Source: Varroa destructor (Eukaryota; Arthropoda; Arachnida; Mesostigmata; Varroidae). From it: a DNA stretch of 64,000 nucleotides. Positions 28,701-41,296 of this stretch are shown here, piece after piece. The stretch spans positions 24,819,388 to 24,883,387 of the forward strand of contig NW_019211459.1 of NCBI RefSeq assembly GCF_002443255.2, read 5' to 3'. Made by a program: the position numbers and the translations under genes. Numbering within the stretch: the stretch's first letter is position 1; every line of letters starts with the position of its first letter. Under the pieces are notes generated by a model that did no database searches, was not told where the DNA came from, and was given only the letters and a program-made list of their open reading frames with translations.

Positions 28701-29740
28701 TGGCATTCTGTGTACTCTGGCCACGGGCAAGCGTGCGGGCGGGCGGGCGGGCAGGCGATCGGTCGTAATCCTCGCGTGCTCGAGCTATATACGCGTGCTG
28801 CGATTCCCGCTATCGGTAAGTTCGACGGTTCACTTTAAGTCTGTTTGAGCCCACGCCAAATAACACATACTACGATAATGGCAACGTTCAAATTTGCGCG
28901 CGTTCCAATAATGCTACAGTCAGTCCAAAAATGAGGGGAAAATCGAGTTATTTAGTTAAATGGTGACGACAGCTTTGCGATATACTGTCTCTAGGCCCCA
29001 GTCTCAACTATATTGCGTACTCAAAAATAAGCGAACGTTTTACGTTATCTAAAATTACGCTTAGAAGTAATTCTTAATCGTGTGTTTCCGGCAAATGTTA
29101 TCTGTTTCTATTTTTTTTTTTCAGAATCACATGTCCTGGCTATTTGCTGCATCTTAAACCACTGTTACGTGCTTTTAAACTGGACAGATTATCCCGTTGT
29201 ATATCCGTAAAGTTGGTGTTTTGTCAACGAGAAAAAAATCCAATACTTGTCATGATCTTTAATAGGATGACATCAGATAAATAATTTCGTAGACATCGAA
29301 GCCTTGTTTCTATTTCGTAGAATTATCATTATTCTGGCAGATTCTGTCTGCTCGTTTACCTTAATATTGAACCGGAAACATCAGCTAACGTATTGCACAT
29401 ACTAGATAAGTGTATTTGCCGTGCCTTCCAACCAGTCTGTAGAAGTGGGAAATTGTTGGATTGACGTGTAAGAGAGAATCTGAGAATTAATGATGTGTCG
29501 TCTTGATGAGGTGAAGTCAAAATCGAACCCTGCACCTGTTGGGCCCGATTTTGTGTAAACCATATTTACTTAAAACCTTTGAAGTAAAAAATACGCACCC
29601 GCTTCATATCCCTTTTGGCTACATCTAAAGGGCTCGTTCGCTATTGCTTATGCCATGTACACGAGATTCTTTTGTTCATTTAAAAACACCTAATGTCTTA
29701 TAGGACATAGGCACAAAAAAGGACATTCGCTCCTTGTCTT
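25800..29740. other. Interval without a supported gene
   Basis: Moderate GC with short frames on both strands. Donor-like ATCG|GTAAGT occurs at 26440 and 28811. The second follows a pyrimidine tract ending AAGCTTAG near 28629 and a hydrophobic frame interrupted by a GCGG repeat. None is sufficient to call an exon. Confidence 0.5.
28736..28752. repeat. (GCGG)n tract
   Basis: Four tandem GCGG-type units. Confidence 0.85.
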
Positions 29741-29767
29741 CTCTACCTATCTATTTTTGATTTGCAG

Positions 29768-30030
29768 AATCTGTGAGATAGTTGTATTCGTACAAGCACC
29801 AAATCACTCTCCTAGCTCTGCGAGTCCGTATTGCTGGCCGTTGTTGCAGTGGTTGTCGCATGACATTCAAGTTCACAGCGCTCCATTAGCCCGACTGTCT
29901 GGGACTCTGGGAATTTTCCTCTATTCGCGATCTTCCCTTTCGCATTTGAAATCTCAGCTGGTCTCAGCTGATTTCCAGGCGAAATCTCCGATTTGTCAGC
30001 AGGACACCTCTCATACATAGGGCACATACA
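29768..30030 (+). other. Exon-like segment with splice signals on both sides
   Basis: A pyrimidine-rich tract ending TTTTTGATTTGCAG precedes 29768, and A|GTAAGT follows 30030. Between them one frame runs from the acceptor to a TAG at 30018-30020, while the other two stop within the first codons. An internal coding exon is therefore excluded. A terminal coding exon or a noncoding/5' UTR exon remains possible. It lies just upstream of the candidate first exon at 30195. Confidence 0.15.
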
Positions 30031-30194
30031 GTAAGTTCATTCCATTATGCGCTGCTATATCTATCGGCCGACAAACGGGCGTCAGCATGGGTCGACCTGC
30101 TTCGGTCCTCTTCAGCTTTTCGCTCGATCTTCTGACCGGGTTAGAGCGGCCGTCTTTCCGCCACAGTCACAGCTGTTGTACGTAATCGCGCACA

Positions 30195-30292
30195 ATGCCG
30201 CTGCTAGCCGGTAAGAGGCTTTACCTGGAGAAGAGGCAATTGTTTGTTGCCGCCGTGTATCTGTCGAAGTTTACTGTGTTTCTGAGCGACAA
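30195..30292 (+). CDS. Candidate first coding exon
   Basis: The ATG at 30195 sits in a near-ideal context (CACAATGCC). The frame stays open for 33 codons, starting MPLLAGKRLYLEKRQ and continuing with a hydrophobic stretch. It reaches a donor-like CAA|GTGAGT at 30292/30293, and the TGA at 30294 would fall inside that intron. The preceding 130 bases are GC-rich and could be 5' UTR. A second possible donor, CCG|GTAAGA, lies only a few codons after the ATG. The minus strand also carries an acceptor-like pyrimidine tract here (TTGCCTCTTCTCCAG), so orientation is not certain. No downstream partner exon was identified. The product is unknown. Confidence 0.22.
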
Positions 30293-33200
30293 GTGAGTTT
30301 GTCTCGATTAACCATGGTGGCGGTTCTCGGTGGATCTTCACTCCACCCACAGCTCTCGTCCGGTTTTGGTCGAATTTAGCTGTTGTTGTTGCTGTCGCCG
30401 CCGCCGCCCGTGACGCTGATGGCGAACGAACTGCGTTTAAACAATGCACATGATTGCAACGTCACAGATTCAACACGCCCGTACATCAGCACAATACTTA
30501 CACTTCCTCATGCACACAGGTCATAGAGTCACGTAGTGCCCACAACGATGAGCTGGAACGGCACTGAAATGGCAGGCCCGTTCAACGTCGGGGTAGCGGC
30601 TGTAGCACGGGGATAGTATAAACAACGGCAATTCAAATAATAAGAATTACAATAATTCGGATAAAAAGCCACAAATTATCCGTTCTTCAAATTGTGGTAC
30701 TATTGTGGCTGACGAATATGTCACCGGCGCCGGCGGACGAACCTTGTCAAATTGAAACAAATGGGTTTCTATCCTGCCAGGTCCAAAAACTGGCAACTGT
30801 AGACAGCGGATTGGCTTTGTTGCCGTGGCAATACGATGCTTCTGATACTTGTCAGTACGGCGTACGTATTGACAAGGAGCGGTTTATATAGTTGAGTGTA
30901 CAAGAGTAAAAACAAGCAAATTGGTACGCCATTGCTGCTATGGGATCTTATTCACTCTGTTTTCCCACAAGTGTCTAGACGTTTTATCAAGGATCACTAT
31001 TACGAAAGGCAATAGCACTAAGAAAAACGAATTTAAACGCAATGTAATAATTGTTTTGTTATTGTTATTAAAGCGATCTGGAAAATACGAGCCGTTGTCG
31101 AGGAAAATCAATATAGAAACATTGTGATTCTGACTCAAATTCGGATCGTTCTGAAGTGGACACTGCACTGTCCAATGGTAAAATTATACGTATACTTTGA
31201 CGATTACGCAGGAAGACAATCTTCCTTGACACGGTTATTTAATGAACTATATATTAGAACTATTTAAGTGAATTTAGTGCAGTACTTTAAGAATGAAGTT
31301 TGCCAGATTCGCGCGACGACAGACCTGTAATAGAAACGGATTGGCCTTAGACGCAAGCTTCGCTCGAAACGTATCCACCGTAGTCGGGTTTCAGTAGGCG
31401 ATTTTCAGTAGATGACCGCGAACCAATAGGTTGGAAAACAGAAAATGGCCGCGCCTTTATTTTGTTGTTTTGCTTAATAGAAAAGAGCACGTTTTTTTTT
31501 ATTTCTGCCGCAATCAGTTACATGTAGCGGGTTTCGTCTCGGAAAAGTTGGAGTTCTTGAATTATGCAGACGGTAAGCCACGAAGGTAATTGCTTAGTTA
31601 AAAGGTCGGCGAAAGGTCCGGAGAATGTATAGGGTAGAACAAGACCTCCCATTCGAAGCCCAAGGGGACAGTTCTGGTTTAACAATGCTTGCCGTACGTG
31701 GTTTCACATTGCCATGAAGCAGAAGAACTTAAAACAGCCTATCGAATATTGGTTCTTATCAATTTGGATAATTGTACAAGCAACACCCAGTGGATTCCAG
31801 AAATGCAAAGCATAATCTTTTTTAGGACGAATATTTGGCTAGATTCTGGGCTTTAGCTTCTTTCCTGAAGCTACCCAGTCCGATCTCTGGTTCATATTGA
31901 GGCCCAGAACGCTAGGGTAACTTATGCCGATACCGTCGCACACCTGTAGGACAGCTTACGGTCGACAGGTGTCGATGCTCGCAAGAAACAGGAGCGCAGC
32001 GATTCGTCCTCTTCCGCATGTTACGTACAGTCTCTGAATAAGCTCTTAGTAACTGCAGACTATAGCTCCGCGTTGGCTATTAACCTGTTATGGGTTGTCA
32101 TGTACGTCAACTTGTCGATTTTCGTTGGCGTCAGCCCTTACCGATCCTACTGCTAGACACGAGTCCGTTACCGTTATGAGGTCTCTTCGTGGATACTTCA
32201 CACTTTACAATATTCTGCTCCTCGGTAAAGGGTGAAACGATCTATAGCTGACCGTAATAGACTACGTACGTTAAAGTCAAGAAAAACACTTTGCGCTATC
32301 CAGTCGGTGCAATCACAGCCACTCTTGTTGGACCACAGCTTCGTCGCCGAAGTCGACACTCGTTCATCGTTTTCCTGTATTCAGATCGCTTGTATTAGTT
32401 GTTATTGCTAGCTACATAAATAAGTATGACTGGCTAGTGTGAGTCGAACGTAGAAAAGTATGCGTAATGTGGATATAACGTGGGTGTGAATTGGCAGTAA
32501 GAACGAATTGTGACGTCTGTAGCGTATGATTTGGCGGTAGCCGTTTGTTCTCCCGTCATAGCCAGAGATTGACGGATGTATCCTTCTCGAGGGCAGAAGT
32601 CTGTCAAGCTGTAACCAGCGACATGGAGGAAGCCTTGGTGGCGACGCTAGCATCAGTAGCACCTGTGCTGTTATGGTTTAGTAAACGGAAAAGCGTATAC
32701 AACGAGCACAGAGTCACAAATACCGCTGAACGACTCCGGCGGTGAGGCGGCATCACCACGACCGCGTTTCGCCGTAGCCGCAGAGCCTGAAATAGCTGCA
32801 CTGTTAACCTAGGACATCCTAGTGCTACCAATAGTAGCAGTGATAATAGTAGTTGTATCCAAGCCGATCCGTCTGATCCAGATAGCTTAAGCAACTTAAC
32901 CCAAGCCTCGACCCGACCTGATCTGGTCCGATTCAACCAAAACCACGCCGCCATACCGACCAAAGTAGCAGCTCCAGCCGTCATAGCTTAATCACATAGT
33001 TTCTGGCGACCTGTTTTTGCCGGTGGGTTAGAACAGTCTCGCCCGATAGGATGGGTCCCTTAACCTCTACAGCCCCCTCCATCTCCCTCTCTTTTCTCCT
33101 GTCGGATCGGTTAGACACCTGGTTAACTGCAACAAGATCAAAAACTATCTGGTGTTCCGTATGCGGTTTAACTGCTGCTGTCGACTGACAGCGAAGAGAA

Positions 33201-35356
33201 AAACAGTCCGGTGATGGTAACGCTAGCAATAATATTATAGTATACCTACATCTGCTAGAGCTGTTTGAGCTGCGTTTGTTTTTAGGCGCATCTTTTTTCC
33301 TCAGCGATTAACACGTGAACCCGACGGCCGCTTGTTTCTGTCGTTTGTCCATGATGATGGTTGTATTAATGATCATCATCACCATGGCGACGGCGATCAC
33401 CGAGACGACGGAAATGGTAGCGTAGATCTGCTCGTCGTTCTACAGAAAACCATCACTGACAGGAAGCTCTGCATGGTCACTGTTGTTATAGCATGGACAA
33501 CTGGCACAGATGGCGACCACCGCAAGCAGTTACTACTACGAGTAGTGTGGGCTCAAGCGAACCATAATCCATATCAAAAGAGCTGGGCGCGAAACAGGCC
33601 GCGCGACCCGAGCGCGTACATAGAGAGACAGAGGCCGATCTTCTTTGGGAGAGAATACGCAATACGCCAAAGGAAGACGATGCGTTAGATTGATCGAGAA
33701 GATTTTTCGCTCCATTGGTTTACTGGTTATGTTAAGATACGTTGCCGGCAAAATAGCCCGCAACGAAAAATACAGCATGTAGGTGTTTTTGTTTCATCTA
33801 TAATTATTATCCATAACTTAAAACAGGCCATTCTTAGAGCTATCAACAAGCAGATGCGTTCGGCCAAAGATCATTTGAGTAATCGTACGGTTTAATGCGT
33901 TGTTGTCATTGTTGCTTGTAGCTGCAATCATCATTCGTAAACAACGGTAGCGACTCGGTTGACGTCATTGACCTGTTTCGGAGCTTTTAGTTCCTGCTGC
34001 TCCTTATGGTCGTGTTATCAAGTCAATTTTTCTAGTTGGTCGCAGGACAAGGTGCACGTTTCAATCCGAAACAAAGTTGTTGCTACGTGGAGAGATAATT
34101 TACCTATGGAATATCTGGTGCGAGCGACAAGCCATTTTCGATTGTTCTTTAAATGAGCTAGGCGTCGTGAACACGCGTGCTATTACGGCCGCCGCCTTGG
34201 ATATCGTCAGACCTTATTAGATGTGCGTCACGCTGCGCCAATGGCTGGCTGTTCCTTAGGATAGTCATAGTCGATTCGAATATCCCAAGGTGTCACGGTA
34301 GCTTGCTGCCGCGATGACACAAGCTACTTACTCAGCGCACAATCGGCCATAACTCAAATCGCCCCTCGCTCGCGTTTGTAGGCTTTTCCTTTTCGTTCCT
34401 CCTTTAGTGTAGACTACACGCTAGGGGACTTGTTGATCTATTGAATAGATTTAGCCAGCCACCGCTAAGAATAGCTTGGACACCAGCAAATCTGCTGTAC
34501 GACAGCTGCCATGAGAAGGCTGGCTTATCGGTAAAAAAAATACCCTATTCTCGCCACAAATTCGGAAGGCAAAGGTCCCGTTTTCGTGTATAACTGAAAA
34601 AGGGGCGCTTCAAGGTATTTCAGATAAATGCATACCTGATATGCCTAACCCCGACACGGCAAACAAAGTAGCTTGTTTTTGCAATTGTGGGACTAAGCTA
34701 CACGAGTTAAAATTGCCATGTTGCAATAAGTCGTCGCTTGAATAGGGCGATAATTTACGCTGTGTGCTTTGCATGTGAGGAACGGCGAAGGAAGGTTACT
34801 TATTGATGAGATCAATCTGTTTGGAGACAACGAAGCGTACATTTGTTTAAACAACTGTTAGTCGAGCATCGGTAAGAGCTCCTATCTAAAAGCACTTGTG
34901 ACATGATCGACCGCACAAGGGTATGTACATTTAGAGAGGAAAGGTCCTACGGGACTTGAATAGGTCTGAGTTTTTCTGCACGGTATACCAACGAATGGAG
35001 AGGGATCAAGGGACCGAAAGCATAGGCACTGAATAGGGTGGAACAAAGCTTTTTTTGGGCTATATAAGAAAATAGGATGATCCCTCCTACGGTAAGGTGT
35101 TTTGCACTTTACGCCTTTTTAAAGTGGCTGCTCGTACGATGGCTTTGATGAATTTGCATACACGTCAGCTGTGTTCTGAAGCAGTTGCTATTGTGGAGAT
35201 TGTCGGCTAACGAAGCTCTTGGGGTGCCACGTACCCCACTTCTATAGAGATGTCCACGTGGCGAGCAGACAGTCTCTGCCGTTATGATGCCCTTGACGTC
35301 GCATATCATCACCGAGCATTAAACATAGGATCTATGAATCGTGCTCCCCTATCGAC

Positions 35357-35371
35357 ATATATATATATATA
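35357..35371. repeat. (AT)n microsatellite
   Basis: Seven AT units. Confidence 0.85.
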
Positions 35372-37225
35372 GTTGGATTATTCTTGTAACATTAAACATT
35401 CTATTGTGTTCCATTGATTCTGATCATATGTATTTGTCATTATATAATATTTGACCCGACTGCGTATGATGTACGCTTCGGTGACACGCTGAGAATACGT
35501 TGTCGACCCAACGCATTCCTACAATTGTGTTCTAGTTAGAATATGGACTATAGCTATCTCGTTTGCAGTTGAATAAACTAATTCGCTTTAATCGGAACTG
35601 GCGACGGCGGCATTTATGTTTGATCTGTCTCAGACGAAAGATAAAAAGAGCTACCGCAGATTGATCTTTCCATATACAACACGCTTCCGCGAGTTAACGG
35701 TCGGAACCATTTTCCCTGAAACACCGATCGGGCGTGTACAATCAGACTGCCCTCGGTTAGTCCGGTCGTAGCCCATTCTTCATTGGTATCACTATCATGA
35801 TCATTGTTACAGTTCTAATTATACTCCCATACTCTTAAATGAATCAGAGCTCGTACCGTGGATATATAGGGTATGAACGTTGTTCCGAAAGCTAATGGGT
35901 AGGGCTTTTTTTTGCATAAACTGAAATGGCAACTGTTTATTGTTTACTTTTTTGGCCGCAACATCGGCATCGTTACGAGCCATGCGTCCTCACAACAGTC
36001 GCGTGTTGCCCATGTTTGTAGTGACTCAGTGTATGGACAATCTTACGACCTTACTACGACTTCTGTTGGCCGGCCACCTTTTCAGACATCGTGCTATTGG
36101 ACTTCGGTCCATCTTCGTCGTACGTTCCCAGTATGTTCCCTACGTCGAATTTTTACGGTTCTGATCTGGTAGCTTTGTACGGTATATGAACACTCACAGC
36201 CTATCCGGCAAACTTATGCTCAGTGTTCACTGTTACGTATTGTTAGGACTAAAACAGGAAAACTGATTTGGATGTATTACTTACGTTGACGCGGTCCGGT
36301 CTCATTTCGAAGTGACTGTTTTAGCTAGCAGTGACGATATATAAGGCCCTCACTGGCAAACAGTCTGTTCGTCTTGTTTGTAACTGGGATTTGAGGTACG
36401 GAGAGGAGTGATTCCAAGAGACTAGCGTTTCTTCACTCGCGCTTACCCCTCTAGCATATTTAATAACTCTCTATATGCAAGCGCACTCAGTGGTGATATA
36501 ATAAATAGATAAAAAGAACAAATCACAACTTGCACGCCCACTGCAAACTAGAAACATCGCATATATACAACCATACAAAATCAGCGAAACATCATAGGCA
36601 CCCATTTTAATGCATTATGTTTACAATGTACGAATTTCGAACAAATTCTACCATCGCATAATACCTTTATCGGTATCAGTAATCTAAGCTAACGGCTGCC
36701 GTACGGCGTTGGAGAATGGTTAGGGTTTTATCTAGGTGCCGCCATAGCAGGCCCAGCTATCACTATGAATTTTTCCCCGTTTTCCAAAAATGTTGGCAAT
36801 TGAAAAGCGAAAAATCGATTGTTTTCTGGGTAGCTTCGTCCGGCCTCAAACCTTAGCCCCATTATCGTCACCTGTGCTGAATCTTCCGTTTTTCGAGCCT
36901 GTCCCTAGCGAAATACAGCGTGACAGTGATTGTTTCGGTATATCCTCAACGGTTTTGTTGTCACCAGTAAACTATAAGCGTGTCGTTGATGTCGCGTGAC
37001 TTGTAGCGGCATGGTGACATGGCTTGGCTTGTCAAGCGTATCGCAGTTCGTGATTCGTGATCGTACAGCGGCAGCTCGTAAAGATCTCCTACAATAGCGA
37101 CAGTATGAGCAGCCTCCCTCGGTTCTGAACACTCAGTGTCCGCTCGCAGCCGTGTCGAGCAAAAGGGAATCGAACGCCTGCCACGGAACGAAGCTCGAGA
37201 TGCAGACGCATGCAAGTTGTCGCTA

Positions 37226-37251
37226 GTGGTACCTGTAATAACAGGTGCCAC
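37226..37251. repeat. 11-bp hairpin with 4-base loop
   Basis: GTGGTACCTGT, loop AATA, then ACAGGTGCCAC. The stem has a single wobble position. Confidence 0.75.
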
Positions 37252-37320
37252 GGTTATTCTAGTGTAGGGATCTTGCAGCAGTAAGCGCCAATTTGGGGGT
37301 GAAATGAAAACACGAGACAC

Positions 37321-37338
37321 AGAGAGAGAGAGAGAGTG
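37321..37338. repeat. (AG)n tract
   Basis: Eight AG units followed by imperfect GAG units. Confidence 0.85.
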
Positions 37339-38356
37339 AGAGAAGCGGGAAATTTAAACGGAAAGCAGCGACAACCGTTGCGGCGGACTGCCACCTAGCG
37401 GCATTTGGCTTTTCGTTCGCTGTCACGCTGCGGTCCCGCTTGTCCCTGGTGGACAGCCAATATTTTCCGTTTCGCTGCAAATGAATGGAGTTCATTTGCC
37501 ATAAGCAACAACAACGCTACGACGGCAATAATGTCAACCCTACAGTGGGATGGCCGAGTTTTGACCACGCCACTGTCGCTACCGTAACTGACAGAATAGC
37601 AGTCTCTGTGATGCAACATCTGCTACTGGCAAGATAGCACTGCTATGACGAAATGCTGCTCAAGTAAAGCAGAGAAAAAACGACAACTTCGGACAGATTT
37701 ACCTGTTTGTGCCTGTTTTTTGTCTGCTCGTGCTCTATCTCCTAAGGGCCGACTACTTACCCCCGTCCTTCTCTTTGTTGTCCGCTTTGCTACAAAAAAA
37801 CAGGTCGAGCTTTCTGCCCTTTATCTTGCCGCTGGCCATATTCTTTTGTTAAAGCGTCACCTGCGCAGTGACCGTTTCCTCATTTTTCACCAGTTTCAAC
37901 CAGCTCCTTTAAAAGGTTCGTTTTTCTGTAAACGCTCATTATTATTGTACTCTGGCATTGCTGTTCTTACTGTCGTCGCTGACCACAATAATAACACTAA
38001 TGATGCTAACGTGTTTGTTGTAACATGGATATCTACGATCTTTGGGTGCTCCCATGTGTGTAACTAGCTTATTAGAGGGTCCCGGTAAGCGGGTGACCAA
38101 CGACGCGACCACACGGTCCTACGCATTGTCATACCAAAATCTATAAATAAATGCTCCGAGTTTTACGTCCGGTACTATTCTCTGTGAGTTGCTTCAGACG
38201 GCTGGGTCCGGTCAGTACGAGACAAAGCGCGTTTCTACACCCAGCTTCGATCCACGTGTCCTCAAATCTAGCTGGCAAATACGTTGACAGTGCATCATTA
38301 GGAGTAGGATACATGGAGACAAAGGAAAGACAGTCGGTGTGGCAGCGACAGCTGGG

Positions 38357-38389
<33 letters not shown>

Positions 38390-38395
38390 ATGTAT
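38357..38395. repeat. (TA)n microsatellite with TGTA tail
   Basis: About twelve TA units grading into TGTATGTATATGTA. Confidence 0.9.
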
Positions 38396-38880
38396 TAAAC
38401 ACTCGTTTGATTTCAAGAGTGTTATGCGCAAGATGTAAGATGAACAATAGCAGAAGAACTATTTCGACAGGGGGCGAAGGGCAGCAGCGAGGACACATGA
38501 AGTGGTTACTGCGGGTAAGGTACATGTTTACAACGGACACAGCATAAGGCTACGTTGCGCGGAATGAGTGATGTGGGGTCGGTTCCCGTCTGATGGTACC
38601 GTTTCATATCAGCGGACGGTTGCTGTCGAATCGGTAAACATGGCAGAAAAGAATGAACCTTGTTGATACGTTGAGGATTTATGGAAGGACTCACACTACC
38701 CGATTATATATGACCAACATATATGTTCGTGTCTTGCATGTGGCCTTTCAGCTGAAGTAGTCTGCTAGATAAGACAAGACAATTTAGGCTTCTTTGCTAA
38801 AGAAACGATGATGAAAAAAGCATCGAAAACGAGTATTTCTCGAATATTATAAAAAAGAAAAGATTACACATAGTGCCTGC

Positions 38881-38901
38881 TATATATATATATATATATA
38901 A
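38881..38901. repeat. (TA)n microsatellite
   Basis: Ten TA units, 17 bases upstream of an 11-bp inverted repeat. Confidence 0.95.
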
Positions 38902-38917
38902 AACTAACTCAATAATT

Positions 38918-38955
38918 CTATGGTTTAGCGGCATTCAGTAATATCTAAACCATAG
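38918..38955. repeat. 11-bp perfect inverted repeat
   Basis: CTATGGTTTAG and CTAAACCATAG are separated by a 16-base loop, just downstream of a TA microsatellite. Confidence 0.8.
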
Positions 38956-39813
38956 TTAAGCACGTTGCGGTGGTGATCGGCTTCGGATTTTTTGTTCACA
39001 GCCCCAGCTGCTTAGCACTTTCGTATCCGAACAAAGTAGATCAGATGCCCCTCAAATCAAGGTTTTTACAACCATTATACTTAGCCGTGACGAAAAAAAT
39101 AACGATGCGTCATATTTATTAGTAACGATCGGGCTAGCGAGTTAGCGCTACTTTCCTTCTTATTACTGTCCAATCTTTTGGTCAGAGTTCGGGGTAAATC
39201 AGCAATTTGTTTAGAACTCGTCGTTAAACGCAATATTGTTGTCCTGCTCGGATTTCTTCCGAGATTTTCACGCTGGCGCCAGACTACTGGCCAACGCCGT
39301 GCACCACAACTGCCCGCGTCGTCGGATTAGCCGATAGAGAGCATTACGAGGGCATCGGACCTGCCCCTACCACCGCTGGTGGAGGAAACGCGTGGTCGCG
39401 CGTTACAACTGCGACTTGAACGATTCCAGTCCAGTTCACAACAACGGAGGTGAACATTTGCTGGCACAGAGGAGTAAACATTCCACTGAGCGATATATAA
39501 TACATATCATACAGCATGAACAGATCATCAGCTAGCCAAGCGACAGGGTCTGTGGCAACGGGCGACAGTCGTCTGGACAAGCATCAGTATGGAGTACGAC
39601 TCCGGCAGCGGCTGAACGTCTAACGGCTGATAGTACCCGTTGTGGTCGATGGATAACCAAATAACGAGCAAGACATTTGTCGTAGCGTATAGGGAAGATT
39701 ACCCAGAAATAAAAAATGGAAATGGTGCATAAATATAATGTTTTTGTTCTGAACTTGCGTTCGAAACGATGTGACCAGGCGTTGAATACGGGCGTTTGCA
39801 AACGTCGATGCAA

Positions 39814-39879
39814 GATATATAGACATATATATATACGTGTGTGTGTATATATATGTCTACATATATACACACACACACA
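39814..39879. repeat. Compound TA/GT/CA repeat with alternative hairpins
   Basis: AT-rich and GT/CA stretches are arranged so that the middle segment can pair with either flank. AGACATATATATATAC pairs with GTATATATATGTCT, and GTGTGTGTGTATATATATG pairs with CATATATACACACACACAC. Confidence 0.85.
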
Positions 39880-41272
39880 GGCTTAAACTGGGCCCAAGTC
39901 ACCGTTTTTCGTTGAAATGATCGGAGGCCCGAAGAATCACGAGACCGGTGAAATCGTAATTGCTACAGATGTGGAGTAGTAATAACATTTTCAATGTATT
40001 TTTTAAGTAATTTTAACAGCTGCACATTGTAAATGTTACCGACCCACCTTGTTAAGCACAATACGTTTACGCTCAATTATGGATCTGGGCCGAAATAGCT
40101 TGGTCTCGGTGGTATATTTTTGAACTCTGTCATGTTTGTGTATTGTGTAGTCTGGGCGAGTGCAATAGAACCAATATAGTGGGTGTTTATATGAGTATTG
40201 AAAGTTTCTCAAGCAGTGAACATACACAAGCATTTCTTTTAGACTATAATGTCACGACTCATAGCTAGAGATCAGCTTCCGTTTTCGGGCATACAAAGTT
40301 TATGGCTTCGATAAATCTAGATCCGTAAGCTCGTTCGTAGTTACTCGTGATACATATAGTTAAAAACTACGGATGTGTCCCTTTGTCATTATTATGTAGA
40401 GAAAATGTCTACAAAGAAACGCATACTTCAACTGTTTTTCATCGAAAAACTACCACGAGGAGGAGATGTTTGCTTCACAATAAGCGGATAATAGAGAACA
40501 GAGGTCATCGTGCAAACAGAAAGCAAGATCGCACGTATGTACTTGTAGATGGCGCATCGTCCGAATGACAGTTAATTGAAATCAGAAGCCAACTGGGTCT
40601 GGTCCGAAGGAAGGTCTATAAACAAACAAAATCATTATAGCATATCCGTTACGACGTTTTTAGCCTATGAAGTCAGAATTACGTGCACGTTCTCAGTCTT
40701 CCCTACGCTGCAAGTAATAAAAAATGTCTTAAAAAAACGGATCTCTATTTCGCTGTTATGGGATTCTTTGTTTGCGTCATTCAAAAATCATATGCCTGTG
40801 TGCAACGTAAGCTGCACAATTATGGGTTTCACTTTCAAGTTGTCATTGAGTTGTAAAAATAGATTGAAGTTACGGTTGTGGTATTTGGGCGGCTCTTCAT
40901 CGAACTGTCATTCAACTTTGCCAGCAAGACCTTGGATATCCGACATGCGGGAACACCTAAGCATTATCTATTGTTTCTTCTTTGATGGATACTAAATATG
41001 TGCTTACTCTGCGCAATGTGTTTTTTTTTTACACGATTTTTTCGCTAATAGAACACATATGGTCCTGGGCGTCAAATGGAAGATGGGTTGGTTTTGTTAG
41101 AAGCAGGACATGCCGAATTATATGATTGTGGATAGTTCGCCTTGAAGATGTAGCTCATTATAAATAACGGTAAAGCATTTTTCTGGAATACGCCCGAATA
41201 ACGTTAACGATAAAAACATTGGTTATTAAAACCCTTATTTATTGTCTTTTATTTTCATATGCAAAACTGTCT

Positions 41273-41296
41273 CTGTGTGTATATATATATATATAT
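41273..41296. repeat. (GT)/(AT)n microsatellite
   Basis: Short GT run followed by about nine AT units. Confidence 0.9.

Noticed and set aside
29505..29545. Possible tRNA T-loop (GGTTCGATT on the minus strand)
   Set aside because: The flanking bases do not form the T stem, and no A-box or acceptor stem is present.
32604..32984. 126-codon minus-strand ATG frame with a leucine-rich hydrophobic stretch
   Set aside because: Could be a small membrane protein, but length and composition are compatible with chance and no family is recognised.
37645..38067. 140-codon ATG-started plus-strand frame
   Set aside because: Near chance length, with no domain, no supporting splice or promoter signals, and composition like its surroundings.
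40576..40995. 139-codon plus-strand frame
   Set aside because: Opens with TTG, AT-rich and of chance length, with no recognisable motif.
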